A stretch of 64,000 bases of DNA from Clostridium tunisiense TJ (lineage in GTDB: Bacteria; Bacillota; Clostridia; Clostridiales; Clostridiaceae): contig NZ_AMQH01000002.1 in the NCBI RefSeq assembly GCF_000300195.1, positions 248,001-312,000 of the forward strand, given 5' to 3'. Numbering within the stretch: position 1 is the stretch's first letter; each line of letters starts with the position of its first letter. The position numbers and the translations under genes were made by a program. The notes under the pieces are model-generated. The model was not told the origin of the DNA. It worked only from the letters and a program-made list of their open reading frames with translations, and searched no databases. Shown here piece after piece: positions 23,977 through 33,691 of the stretch.

Positions 23977-26136
23977 TTATTTCTTCATAGATAAGGATAT
24001 ACGGTTTCTTTTTTCATCTACTTCTAACACCCTAACTTCTACTATATCCCCAACCTTCACCACATCTAAAGGATGCTTTACAAATCTATCGCTAAGCTGG
24101 CTTTTATGCACAAGGCCATCTTGATGGACTCCGATATCCACAAAAGCTCCAAAATCTGATACATTTCTTACAGTACCCATAAGCATCATTCCTGGCTTAA
24201 GTTGAGATAATTCCATAACACCGGTTTTGAAAATTGGCTTTGGAAGTTCTTCTCTTGGGTCACGTCCTGGCTTTTTAATTTCTTTAATTATGTCTAAAAG
24301 TGTAGGAACCCCTATTTCTAAATCCTTTGATAGCTTTTCAATGCCAATAGCTTCTACCTTATTGTCAATATCTGAAAGTCTGTTTTTTCTCAAATCTTCA
24401 TCTGAATAACCTAACATGTTAATTAGCTTTTTAGCGGCTTCATAGCTTTCTGGATGAACAGAAGTGTTATCCAAGGACTCTTTACTCTCCATAACTCTTA
24501 AAAACCCTGCACATTGCTCAAAAGCCTTTGCTCCAAGCCTTTTAACCTTTAAAAGTTCTTTTCTAGATTTAAACTTTCCTACTTCTTCTCTATAAGCTAC
24601 AATATTTTGTGCAATGGTACTGTTAATTCCTGAAATATAGGATAGTAGCGATGGTGTGGCTACGTTTAAATCTACACCTACATTATTAACGCAATCTTCT
24701 ACAACTCCCTTTAAAGATTCGTCTAGCTTTTTAGGGGTTACATCATGCTGGTACTGACCTACTCCAATTGATTTTGGATCTATTTTAACCAGCTCTGCTA
24801 GTGGATCTTGAAGTCTTCTTCCTATGGAAATTGCTCCTCTAACGGTTACATCTAAGTTAGGATATTCCTTTGTAGCAAGTTCTGATGCAGAATAAACTGA
24901 AGCTCCAGCCTCGGATACCACTACATAATAAATATCTTTTCCTGTAGCCTTCTTAACCTCACTTATAACTCTTGCTAAAATTTCTTCTGATTCTCTGCTA
25001 GCTGTACCGTTTCCTAGAGAAATTACATCTACCTTGTATTTAATAGCCATATTTTTAAGTATTTCTATAGACTCGTTAATCTTTTGCTCACTAGCCGCAG
25101 TTGCATATACAGTTACATTATCTATAAACTTTCCTGTGTCATCTAAAATAGCTATCTTACATCCTGTTCTAAACCCTGGGTCATATCCCATAACCACCTT
25201 ACCTTTAATTGGAGGGCTCATAAGAAGAGCCTTTAAATTGGCTTTAAAAATATTTATAGCTCCTTCTTCTCCTATATCTGTAAGTTGACTGCGAATTTCT
25301 CTTTCAATAGATGGATATATAAGTCTTTTTAAAGAATCTTCTACGCTAATTTCTATATATTTGTCCGTAATCTCATTTCCCTTTAAGGCTCTATTTTTTA
25401 AGTAGGTAATAATCTTATCCATATCTGCTGTAATTTTTACGGATAATACCTTTTCATCTTCACCCCTATTTATTGCAAGAATTCTGTGGGGTGGGATAAA
25501 TCTTACTGCTTCTTTATACTCATAATACATTTCATAAGGAGTTGGTCCCTCACTGGTTCCTTTTGTTTCAACAAAACCATTTCTTTGTACATTTTCCCTA
25601 ATCCACTTTCTATACTCTGCTTCATCGCTTATTCTTTCACTAATTATATCCATAGCACCTTGTAGAGCTTCCTCAACAGTTGAAACTCCTTTTTCTTCAC
25701 TTATGAAATTAGCTGCATATTCTTCTATATTTCCTTTAAACTTTCCACCTAAGATTTCTTCAGCAATAGGTGAAAGTCCTTTCTCTACTGCTATAGTTGC
25801 TCTAGTTCTTTTTTTAGGCTTAAAGGGTCTATATATATCTTCAATTTCTGTTAAGGTTTCAGCCTTTTCCACTGAAGTTCTGATTTCCTCACTAAGGTTT
25901 CCTTGTTCCTCGATTATTCTTATTACATCTTCTTTTCTTTCCTGAAGATTTCTCAAATACACAAGTCTTTCTGAAAAGTTCCTTAAAACTATATCATCAA
26001 GACCTCCTGTTCTTTCTTTTCTATAACGTGCAATAAAGGGAACTGTATTACCTTCGTCTAACATAGCTATTACATTTAAAATTTGATCCTTTGATAAATT
26101 AAACTCCCTAGCTAACTTTTGTTCTATAATGTTCAT
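23977..26136 (-). CDS. tex: RNA-binding transcription accessory protein Tex
   Basis: The 719-residue protein matches Tex along its length: helical N-terminal part, a YqgF-like nuclease-fold domain (about 325-450; VMGYDPGFRTGCKIAILDDT), helix-hairpin-helix motifs (about 490-560), and a C-terminal S1 domain (about 645-715; GTVRNVSDFGAFVDIGVHQD, then KVGDIVEVRVLEVD). Tex binds nucleic acids and acts with RNA polymerase or ribosomes; its exact role is unsettled. AGGAGG lies before the ATG. It is a single gene. Confidence 0.96.
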   Translation of the reverse strand: MNIIEQKLAREFNLSKDQILNVIAMLDEGNTVPFIARYRKERTGGLDDIVLRNFSERLVYLRNLQERKEDVIRIIEEQGNLSEEIRTSVEKAETLTEIEDIYRPFKPKKRTRATIAVEKGLSPIAEEILGGKFKGNIEEYAANFISEEKGVSTVEEALQGAMDIISERISDEAEYRKWIRENVQRNGFVETKGTSEGPTPYEMYYEYKEAVRFIPPHRILAINRGEDEKVLSVKITADMDKIITYLKNRALKGNEITDKYIEISVEDSLKRLIYPSIEREIRSQLTDIGEEGAINIFKANLKALLMSPPIKGKVVMGYDPGFRTGCKIAILDDTGKFIDNVTVYATAASEQKINESIEILKNMAIKYKVDVISLGNGTASRESEEILARVISEVKKATGKDIYYVVVSEAGASVYSASELATKEYPNLDVTVRGAISIGRRLQDPLAELVKIDPKSIGVGQYQHDVTPKKLDESLKGVVEDCVNNVGVDLNVATPSLLSYISGINSTIAQNIVAYREEVGKFKSRKELLKVKRLGAKAFEQCAGFLRVMESKESLDNTSVHPESYEAAKKLINMLGYSDEDLRKNRLSDIDNKVEAIGIEKLSKDLEIGVPTLLDIIKEIKKPGRDPREELPKPIFKTGVMELSQLKPGMMLMGTVRNVSDFGAFVDIGVHQDGLVHKSQLSDRFVKHPLDVVKVGDIVEVRVLEVDEKRNRISLSMKK

Positions 26137-26301
26137 AAAATCCTCCTCTAAGCTATAAGTATATTAAGCTATTAAAATTAACTAACATTATCATACCTCA
26201 TGTTAAGTAATCATATTATTACTAAGAGGCATCTTTATTAAAACAGTCTTCATATTAATATTTTAATGAGGATACCTAAATAATTTTTTATAGGTGATGG
26301 C

Positions 26302-27639
26302 ATGAAAAAATTTATTACATCTTATTTTTTAACTCTTTGCCTCATTGTATCTTCCTTAAGTTTCCAAAGTTATTGTAACACAAAAGAGTTTAATATTTCA
26401 AAGGTAAAAGAAAATATTGAATACTTATCTTCTGATACCTTTAAAGGAAGATTAACAGGAACAATAGAAAATCACAGAGTTGCTGCGTTAATAAAAGAGG
26501 AATTTGTTAAAAATGGATTAGCTCCTTTTGAAGGTAGCTATTATCAATCCTTTAAAGTTAAATATCCTAAGAAACTAAATGAACAGCCCACTATAGCTAT
26601 AATGGATAAAGATAATAAGCTAATTAAAACTTTAGAGTATGGAGTTAATTACAAGGAAGACTTATTAAACTTTAGGAACACTGAAGTATCCTTTACTAAA
26701 GAAGATTTAGTAACCTCAGGTAGTGGTGATGTTCTCTATGTAAAGAACGATAAAGGAAGTATAATATTTTACACTACCAATGAAAATGATTTATCTTTTA
26801 GAAGTTCCTTTGTAGAAAGCTCAAAACAAGATTTATATATCATAGTAACAAAAGAAACTATAGGTGAGCTATCTAAATATCTTGAAGCTGGGAATTCTGT
26901 CTATACTTATATACCCTTTAAAGTAGATGATACCAGTGTAAACAATGTGGTGGGAGTTCTTAAAGGAAAAGACTCTTCAAAGCCACCTTTAGTCTTTAGT
27001 TGCCACTTTGACCACTTAGGTATGGACTTAAGCAATACTATTTATAGAGGGGCCTTAGATAACGCTTCTGGTACAGCCTTTGTTATGGAGTTAGTTAAGT
27101 ATATAAAAGCTCTTGGAACTCCTGATAGAGATATTATTTTTGCAGCTTTCAATGCAGAAGAATTTGGCCTTTTAGGTTCTACAGCCTTTGTAGAGCAATA
27201 TGCCCCAAAACTAAAAGGAAGTAAAGTTTATAACTTTGATATGATTGGAAGTTATGATGGAATTCCTCTATGTATTATGGGTGGTAAAAATGACACCAAT
27301 GAAACTCCTTTTATAAAGGAATTAACTAAAAACTTTGAAGAAGAAAAGATTTATTTTAACTATTTATTTGAGGATGCCAGCGATCATACTGCTTTTAGGT
27401 CAAAAGGTATTGATGCAGTAACCCTTTGTGATAATGATATGAATAGGATTCATACTCCAAAGGATAGAATTGAGTATATAAGTAGTGATGCTATAAAAAG
27501 GGCTTTTAGTGTGGTAAATAAAGAAGTTACAAAAAATGGCTTTAGTAATAACCTTATCTATATTTATGATAAAGAATTATTAGGTATATCTTTAATTACT
27601 TCTCTTTTCTTTATATTTGTTTATAAAAAAATAGAGTAA
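26302..27639 (+). CDS. Secreted, membrane-tethered M28-family peptidase
   Basis: The 445-residue protein has an N-terminal signal peptide (about 1-25), a region with a PA-like insert, and an M28 zinc-peptidase domain with the metal ligands in order: CHFDHLG, GALDNASG, FNAEEFG, FDMIG and RIHTPKD. These enzymes are aminopeptidases or related hydrolases with two zinc ions. A hydrophobic C-terminal segment (LLGISLITSLFFIFVY) followed by KKIE would anchor the protein at the membrane, facing outward. The gene is divergent from tex, and its stop codon lies inside the stem of a strong terminator. Confidence 0.88.
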   Translation: MKKFITSYFLTLCLIVSSLSFQSYCNTKEFNISKVKENIEYLSSDTFKGRLTGTIENHRVAALIKEEFVKNGLAPFEGSYYQSFKVKYPKKLNEQPTIAIMDKDNKLIKTLEYGVNYKEDLLNFRNTEVSFTKEDLVTSGSGDVLYVKNDKGSIIFYTTNENDLSFRSSFVESSKQDLYIIVTKETIGELSKYLEAGNSVYTYIPFKVDDTSVNNVVGVLKGKDSSKPPLVFSCHFDHLGMDLSNTIYRGALDNASGTAFVMELVKYIKALGTPDRDIIFAAFNAEEFGLLGSTAFVEQYAPKLKGSKVYNFDMIGSYDGIPLCIMGGKNDTNETPFIKELTKNFEEEKIYFNYLFEDASDHTAFRSKGIDAVTLCDNDMNRIHTPKDRIEYISSDAIKRAFSVVNKEVTKNGFSNNLIYIYDKELLGISLITSLFFIFVYKKIE

Positions 27640-27666
27640 GCTTGCAACCTAGCTTACTCTATTTTT
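27628..27666. terminator. Terminator between the M28 peptidase and prfB
   Basis: A 15-bp perfect stem (27628-27642 with 27651-27665) has A and T tracts at its ends, so it can stop transcription from both convergent genes. It overlaps the peptidase stop codon. Confidence 0.92.
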
Positions 27667-27705
27667 AATGTTAATGAACAAGTTCATTTTCAAACTACTA
27701 TAATG

Positions 27706-28813
27706 CTAATTTTGATTTTCTTTCAAATATCCGTTGATAAACATATCAATATCTCCATCCATTACGGCATTGATATTGCCTGTTTCAACTCCAGTTCTAT
27801 GGTCCTTAACCAAGTTATAAGGATGAAATACATAGGAACGAATTTGGCTTCCCCAACCATTGTCCTTCTGCTCTCCGCTTATATCCTCTATTCTATCCTT
27901 ATGTTCTCTTTCCTTTATATCTATAAGTTTTGATTTCAGCATCTTCATAGCATATTCTTTATTAGTATGCTGACTTCTTTGACTTTGGCATTGAACCACT
28001 ACCCCTGTTGGAATATGGGTAATTCTTATAGCAGACTCAGTTTTGTTAACATGCTGCCCACCAGCACCTCCGGACCTATAAGTATCAATCCTTAAGTCTT
28101 CACTTTTTATATCAATATCTTGATTTTCTGTAAGCTCTGGTAAAACTTCACAGCCTGCAAAGGAAGTTTGTCTTTTCCCATTAGAGTTATAAGGGGAAAT
28201 TCTTACAAGTCTATGGACACCTTTTTCTGACTTTAAGTACCCATAGGCAAATTCTCCTGATACTTTTATGGTGACACCTTTTATTCCCGCTTCATCTGCT
28301 GGAACATAATCTAAAACCTCTACCTTAAAATCGTGATTTTCACACCATCTACTGTACATTCTATAAAGCATTTCCGTCCAATCCTGAGCGTCATTTCCTC
28401 CAACCCCAGTATGAAGGGCTAGAATTGCATTATTTCTATCATATTCTCCTGAAAGTAAGGTTTCAATTTTCAGTTTATCAATTATTTCTATTAATTCTTT
28501 TATTTCATTTTTTATTTCCTTAGAAGAAGAGTAATCCTCTTCCTCTAAGCTTAACTCAATTAATATCTCTACATCTTCAACTCTAGTTTTTAGTTCATTG
28601 TATTTATCTAACTTATCCTTAATAGCTTTTGCCTTTTGAGTTACTTCTTGTGCCTTTTCAAGGTTATCCCAAAAATTTGACTCTTGCATCTTAAGTTCTA
28701 ATTCAGATACTTTTTTTTCTAATGCTGGGATGTCAAAGAGACACCTTTAATTCATCTATACTTTCCTTCAAGCTATTAACTTCATTCAAATGTTCTTCCA
28801 GTTGTAATAACAC
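27706..28813 (-). CDS. prfB: Peptide chain release factor 2 with programmed +1 frameshift
   Basis: RF2 recognises UGA and UAA stops. The main frame (27706-28734) contains the GGQ catalytic motif (RSGGAGGQHVNKTESAIRIT) and normal RF2 length. Translation begins at a GTG at 28813 with GAGGAG eight bases before it, and runs 26 codons to an in-frame TGA at 28733-28735. The local sequence CTT-TGA-C, preceded by an AGGTG that can act as an internal Shine-Dalgarno, is the known RF2 frameshift site: when RF2 is scarce the ribosome slips +1 and reads on. Only three bases separate it from secA, so the two are cotranscribed. Confidence 0.96.
28728..28748 (-). other. RF2 programmed frameshift site
   Basis: On the minus strand AGGTGTCTCTTTGACATC contains the slippery CTT-TGA-C and the upstream pairing site for 16S rRNA. 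The reading frame changes here from the 28813 start to the main prfB frame. Confidence 0.93.
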
Positions 28814-28816
28814 TAT

Positions 28817-31318
28817 TTATTCTCCTCTTCCACAGCAATTTTTATATTTATATCCTGATCCACATGGACATGGATCATTTCTATTTGGCTTTTCTTTCTT
28901 TTTAACTGGTTCTTTCTTTATACTGCTATCTTCATTAGTAGAAGTTATTTTAGCAACTCTTTCTCTCTCAGGTGCCTTTTCCATTTTTACATGGAATAAA
29001 TACTTCACAGTTTCTTGTTTAATGTTATAAATCATTTCATTAAACATGTCACTACCTTCCATTTGATAAGCTTGTGCAGGGTCTTGTTGTTTATATGCTC
29101 TTAAGCCTATACCTTGCTTTAAGTGATCCATGTTATCAATATGATCCATCCATTTAGAGTCAACTACCTTTAACAAGATAACTCTTTCTATTTCTCTCAT
29201 TTGTTCTTCGCCAAAGTCAGCTTCCTTTTCACTATAAAGCTCATTAGCTACCTTAAGTAGGGCTTCTTTTATTTCCTCATCAGATAGCTTTTCTAAAGCC
29301 TCAACAGTAAAGGTCTCCTTAGGAAGGAAGATTTCTTCACAGTACTGAATTAATTTATGAAGTTCATCCTTGAAGGTATCTTCCACTCCACTAATATGTG
29401 AACCTACAGCATCATCTATAACATCTTTAATCATATCTTGTATTTGATCTTTTATGTTTGCACCTTGAAGAACTGTTTGTCTTTGTTTATATATGATTTC
29501 TCTTTGCATATTCATAACATCATCATATTTAACTACATTTTTTCTAATATCAAAGTTGTTTCCTTCAACCTTCTTCTGAGCACTTTCAATAGCTCCAGTA
29601 ACCATCTTGCTCTCAATTGCATCATCCTCGGTTAATCCAATCTTCTCTACTACAGATGAAAGTCTTTCAGAGCCGAAAATTCTCATTAAGTCATCCTCAA
29701 GAGAAATATAGAATCTAGACATTCCTGGGTCTCCTTGACGACCTGAACGTCCTCTTAACTGATTATCTATACGTCTTGATTCGTGTCTCTCTGTACCAAT
29801 AATTTTAAGTCCTCCAAGCCCAGTTACTCCTTCTCCAAGCTTAATATCAGTACCTCTACCTGCCATGTTTGTAGCAATAGTTACTGCACCCTTTTGCCCT
29901 GCAAGAGAAACAATTTCTGCCTCTTTCTCATGATACTTAGCATTTAATACTTGGTGTGGAATTCCCTTTTTCTTAAGCATTGCAGATAGTACCTCTGATT
30001 TTTCAATACTTACTGTTCCAACTAGCACCGGCTGACCATTTTTATAAGTTTCAGCAATATCTTCTACTATAGCTTTGTATTTTCCAGCTACAGTTTTATA
30101 AACTAAATCTGCAAGATCTAATCTCACAACAGGTTGATTTGTTGGTATTACAATAACATCTAGTCCATATATTTCTCTAAATTCACTTTCCTCTGTTAAG
30201 GCAGTACCTGTCATACCTGCTAATTTACTGTACATTCTAAAATAGTTTTGGAAGGTAATTGTTGCTAAAGTTTTAGATTCCTTCTCAACCTTAACTCCCT
30301 CTTTAGCTTCTATGGCTTGGTGAAGACCATCACTATATCTTCTACCTTCCATAAGCCTTCCAGTAAACTCATCAACAATAATTACTTCGCCTTCTTTAAC
30401 TATATAATCCTTCTCATTCTTCATCATGTAGTTTGCTTTAAGACCTTGAACTACATGGTGTTGAACATCCATATTTTCTGGATCTGCATAGTTTTCAAGA
30501 TGAAAATATTTTTCCGCTTTTGCAATACCTTCATCTGTTAAAATTACTGAGTTAGCTTTCTCATCTACTGTATAGTCCTCTTCACTTAAAGATTTTACAA
30601 AAAAGTCAGCAACTCTATAAAAATCTGTGGACTTTTCTCCCTCTCCAGAAATAATAAGTGGTGTTCTTGCTTCATCTATAAGAATAGAGTCAACCTCATC
30701 CACTATTACATAGTTTAACTCTCTTTGAACTTTTTCTTCTTTATATATAACCATGTTATCCCTTAGGTAATCAAATCCAAACTCATTGTTTGTTCCATAA
30801 GTTATATCTGAGTTATACATTTCCTGCTTTTCAACCTGTGTTTGACCATGGATTATAACTCCTACCTTAAGTCCAAGGAACTCATGAATCCTTCCCATTT
30901 CATCTCTATCTCTTTTTGCTAGGTAATCATTAACAGTAATTACATGAACGCCTTTTCCTGTTAATGCATTTAAATAGGATGGAAGTGTTGCAACTAAAGT
31001 TTTACCTTCCCCAGTTTTCATTTCAGATATTCTTCCTTGATGAAGAACTATACCTCCAATTAACTGTACATCATAGTGTCTAAGACCTAGTACTCTTTTT
31101 GAAGCTTCTCTTACCACAGCAAAAGCTTCTGGTAAAATCCCTTCTAGAGTTTCACCCTTACTTAGTCTATCCTTAAATTCCTGAGTTTTATTTCTTAACT
31201 CCTCATCAGTTAACTTCTCAGTATCTCCCTCTAAATCATTAATCTTTTTCACTAGAGGCATTATTCTTTTTATTTCCCTATCGCTGTAACTACCAAATAC
31301 TTTTTCAAAAAGTTTCAT
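28817..31318 (-). CDS. secA: Preprotein translocase ATPase SecA
   Basis: The 833-residue protein has the SecA order of domains: first nucleotide-binding domain with [14 protein letters not shown], the [16 protein letters not shown] segment, second ATPase half with [20 protein letters not shown], and the C-terminal zinc and SecB-binding tail [13 protein letters not shown] after a basic linker. SecA powers protein export through SecYEG. The ATG at 31318 is preferred because GAGGAT lies upstream and family members begin [13 protein letters not shown]; a reading from 31339 is possible. It is followed at once by prfB. Confidence 0.97.
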   Translation of the reverse strand: MKLFEKVFGSYSDREIKRIMPLVKKINDLEGDTEKLTDEELRNKTQEFKDRLSKGETLEGILPEAFAVVREASKRVLGLRHYDVQLIGGIVLHQGRISEMKTGEGKTLVATLPSYLNALTGKGVHVITVNDYLAKRDRDEMGRIHEFLGLKVGVIIHGQTQVEKQEMYNSDITYGTNNEFGFDYLRDNMVIYKEEKVQRELNYVIVDEVDSILIDEARTPLIISGEGEKSTDFYRVADFFVKSLSEEDYTVDEKANSVILTDEGIAKAEKYFHLENYADPENMDVQHHVVQGLKANYMMKNEKDYIVKEGEVIIVDEFTGRLMEGRRYSDGLHQAIEAKEGVKVEKESKTLATITFQNYFRMYSKLAGMTGTALTEESEFREIYGLDVIVIPTNQPVVRLDLADLVYKTVAGKYKAIVEDIAETYKNGQPVLVGTVSIEKSEVLSAMLKKKGIPHQVLNAKYHEKEAEIVSLAGQKGAVTIATNMAGRGTDIKLGEGVTGLGGLKIIGTERHESRRIDNQLRGRSGRQGDPGMSRFYISLEDDLMRIFGSERLSSVVEKIGLTEDDAIESKMVTGAIESAQKKVEGNNFDIRKNVVKYDDVMNMQREIIYKQRQTVLQGANIKDQIQDMIKDVIDDAVGSHISGVEDTFKDELHKLIQYCEEIFLPKETFTVEALEKLSDEEIKEALLKVANELYSEKEADFGEEQMREIERVILLKVVDSKWMDHIDNMDHLKQGIGLRAYKQQDPAQAYQMEGSDMFNEMIYNIKQETVKYLFHVKMEKAPERERVAKITSTNEDSSIKKEPVKKKEKPNRNDPCPCGSGYKYKNCCGRGE

Positions 31319-31844
31319 ATTATCATCCTCACTGTTCATCCTTAATAAGATAAATTAAACCTATATACATACCATAATTAAAAATCAGACACCTAAGTTA
31401 GCTAAATACTCTTCCTAGGATGTCTTAAGTATAATATAAAATAAATTTATTAATATTTTATTTAATTTAAAGTCATATTAAAGATTATAGCATTTATTTA
31501 ATACGACTTCAACTTTGCCTATTATAATATTCTGAAAATAATTCCCAATATTTTTACACTTTACCATTTAAACTTTAATCTATGTACACAAAGGCCCTAA
31601 ATAAATCAAATTAGACTATGCTTAAGTATTTATTTATGAGCCTATTGCTTACCCCTTCTTAACTTACTTAATTTAAAAGCTATATCATTTTGCTATAAAC
31701 TCAACTAAAAGCATCATAAGTGAAGTTATATTATTTATATAAACCTTATATTGTTTTACAATAAATTTAAAAGGGATTATGAAATTTCTTTCATAATCCC
31801 ATTAATTTTAAATTTAAAGCTTTTCTATAGCTAAATTATATAAA
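31319..31844. other. AT-rich intergenic region between secA and hpf
   Basis: No gene is seen in these 526 bases. The right part holds the hpf terminator (31771-31800) and the left part must contain the secA promoter. Confidence 0.55.
31771..31800 (-). terminator. Terminator of hpf
   Basis: GGGATTATGAAA (31773-31784) pairs perfectly with 31789-31800 around a 4-base loop; the minus strand continues TTTTAAATTTA. Confidence 0.85.
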
Positions 31845-32375
31845 TTAGAACTCTTGCTCAATTAATCCGTAGTCACCATCATTTCTTTTATATAAAACAT
31901 TTACTTGATTAGTGTGTGAATTCTTGTATACATAAAAGTCATGTCCTAGGAGCTCCATTTGAAGTACCGCTTCCTCTTCTGACATAGGCTTCATAGCAAA
32001 TCTCTTAGTTTTAACAATCTTTGGTTCTTCTTCAGCTGAGTCATCTTCATAGGAAGATATATTTTGGAATCTTAAAGAATCCTCATAATTTCTTCTTTGA
32101 AGTTTAGTTTTTTGTTTTCTAATTTGTCCTTCTAATTTATCTATAACTAAGTCTATAGCACTATACATATCACTATTCTTTTCTTCTGCTCTTAGCATTA
32201 CATTATTGAAAGGAATTAAAACCTCTATTTTGTGAAAATTTCTTTCTACACTTAATGTTGCTGTAGCACTAACATTCTCTCCAAAATACTTTTCTAGCTT
32301 TGATAGCTTTTTCTCTACTATAGATTTTAGCGCATTTGTTAGTTCTATATTCTTTCCTACAGTTCTAATTTTCAT
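31845..32375 (-). CDS. hpf: Ribosome hibernation promoting factor, long form (RaiA/HPF)
   Basis: The 176-residue protein has the S30AE domain (about 1-100; MKIRTVGKNIELTNALKSIV) and the C-terminal domain of long HPF (about 120-176; KRFAMKPMSEEEAVLQMELL), which dimerises ribosomes into inactive 100S particles. The ATG at 32375 is chosen from the family's usual start and the GGGG-type ribosome binding site upstream. A raiA-motif RNA lies about 400 bases upstream on the same strand, the context in which that RNA class was named. Confidence 0.95.
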   Translation of the reverse strand: MKIRTVGKNIELTNALKSIVEKKLSKLEKYFGENVSATATLSVERNFHKIEVLIPFNNVMLRAEEKNSDMYSAIDLVIDKLEGQIRKQKTKLQRRNYEDSLRFQNISSYEDDSAEEEPKIVKTKRFAMKPMSEEEAVLQMELLGHDFYVYKNSHTNQVNVLYKRNDGDYGLIEQEF

Positions 32376-32770
32376 AATTACAGCCCCTTTCAAAGTTAAC
32401 AAGGACTTCTTAAACAATCCTCTTGTTAAGTATATGTTTTCTTTAATATTTTATTATTTTTCTCTGTAGATTATTTATATATTTGATGATTATATTTTAG
32501 TATTAATTCCATTTGTTTTCAAATGAAATTTGTGCCAATTTTCTAAAATTAATAGTCATTATTCATTAATACCTATTTCTTTCTCCTTTATAATCCTTAT
32601 AGCTTGCAACTATACTATATGAAATTTTATCAAACTTATGCTATAATTTAAATACACGGGCTATTATAGAACCTTTTAGTAGGTAATATATCAACTGCTT
32701 AAATTCCTAAAATGAAATTTCAGTAAAATTTATATAAGTTATATTTCTTTTTAATTTTATTGAAATAAAA

Positions 32771-32795
32771 AAAACACCTTGATTTCTCAAAGTGT
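32771..32795 (-). terminator. Terminator of the raiA-motif RNA
   Basis: On the minus strand ACACTTTGA and TCAAGGTGT form a 9-bp stem (one G-U pair) with a GAAA loop, followed by a long T tract. Confidence 0.9.
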
Positions 32796-33003
32796 CTTCT
32801 AGTCGGTTGACCTGGTCTTTGACCCCACACTCGCCTGCTGGAGCTTTTGCTACCCAGATTTAACTTCTCACTACTAACCCTCTCGCCCGAAGGCGGCAGG
32901 ACTTACTTCTAAGCCGCACCATGCTCGTTAAAACTTTGTTTAACTTACGTGGATCGTTTCGCCTGCGACTGGCATCGACTTTCAACCACAAACCCGACTC
33001 ACT
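32796..33003 (-). ncRNA. raiA-motif structured RNA
   Basis: This stretch of about 208 bases is much richer in G and C than its surroundings and full of short complementary segments (for example CTGCCGCC-TTCGG-GCGAGAG and GGTTTGTGGTTGAAAGTCGA), yet encodes no protein. It has a promoter on one side and a terminator on the other. Size, strand and position upstream of hpf/raiA match the raiA-motif RNA class of clostridia. The class name is assigned by context and recollection of its sequence; a covariance-model search would settle it. Confidence 0.8.
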
Positions 33004-33009
33004 TTTTAT

Positions 33010-33037
33010 ATTATACTCTACTTTTAGCAACAGTCAA
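33010..33037 (-). promoter_or_regulatory. Promoter of the raiA-motif RNA, overlapping the comF stop codon
   Basis: On the minus strand TTGACT (33032-33037) and TATAAT (33010-33015) are 16 bases apart. The -10 box contains the TAA stop codon of comF (33011-33013), and the RNA starts about seven bases further on. Confidence 0.8.
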
Positions 33038-33691
33038 TACATAAACTTCTTTTGCTCCAAATTTCTTTAACACACTGGCACAATAAAAGGCTGTAGCACC
33101 AGTAGTTACCACATCATCAATGAGTAATATGTTTTTGTTCTTTATATATTCTAGATTTATACAGGTAAAACTATCTTTAATGTTATTCCACCTTTCGGCA
33201 GTACTTAACCCTATTTGGTCCTTTGTAGTCTTTACTTTTTTAAGCAAGGCCTTACAAGGTATATTGATTTCACTACTAACCTGGTTACAAATAACCTCAC
33301 ATTGATTAAAGCCTCTAGTATTTATAGCTTCTTTACTACTGGGAACAAAAGTTATTTCATCAATGTCTTCTTCTAGTTTATTTTTAATAAACTCGGTAAC
33401 ATACTCCCCCATTATTTTAGCAGCATAAAAATTTCTTTCATATTTTAGTGCTAAAATTAGTTTTTTAATTGAATAAGAATAAAATCCTAAGGAATAACAT
33501 TTAAATTCTTCTTTTCCATCCTTTAGATAATAGTCTGAGTAATTAATTTTTACTAGTTGCCTGCAGTTTGTGCACAGCAAACTTTCACTACTAGTTGAAT
33601 TGCATAATATACAATTTTCCATTCCACAAAAAATTATATCTATGATACAATTTAAAACATACTTTAAAGCCTTAAAAATCCTGCTTCCCAT
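33011..33691 (-). CDS. comF: ComF-family phosphoribosyltransferase-like protein
   Basis: The 226-residue protein has an N-terminal four-cysteine zinc site (CILC, then CTNC) and a C-terminal PRTase fold with NTRGFNQCEVIC and the PRPP-loop ILLIDDVVTTGAT. ComF proteins take part in DNA uptake or repair with the helicase ComFA. It overlaps the preceding ComFA-like gene by 28 bases and is third in the unit recD2, comFA-like, comF. Its stop codon doubles as part of the promoter for the raiA-motif RNA. Confidence 0.92.
   Translation of the reverse strand: MGSRIFKALKYVLNCIIDIIFCGMENCILCNSTSSESLLCTNCRQLVKINYSDYYLKDGKEEFKCYSLGFYSYSIKKLILALKYERNFYAAKIMGEYVTEFIKNKLEEDIDEITFVPSSKEAINTRGFNQCEVICNQVSSEINIPCKALLKKVKTTKDQIGLSTAERWNNIKDSFTCINLEYIKNKNILLIDDVVTTGATAFYCASVLKKFGAKEVYVLTVAKSRV

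Noticed and set aside
28690..28813. prfB as a frameshifted pseudogene
   Set aside because: The TGA context is the known programmed RF2 site and the rest of the gene is intact.
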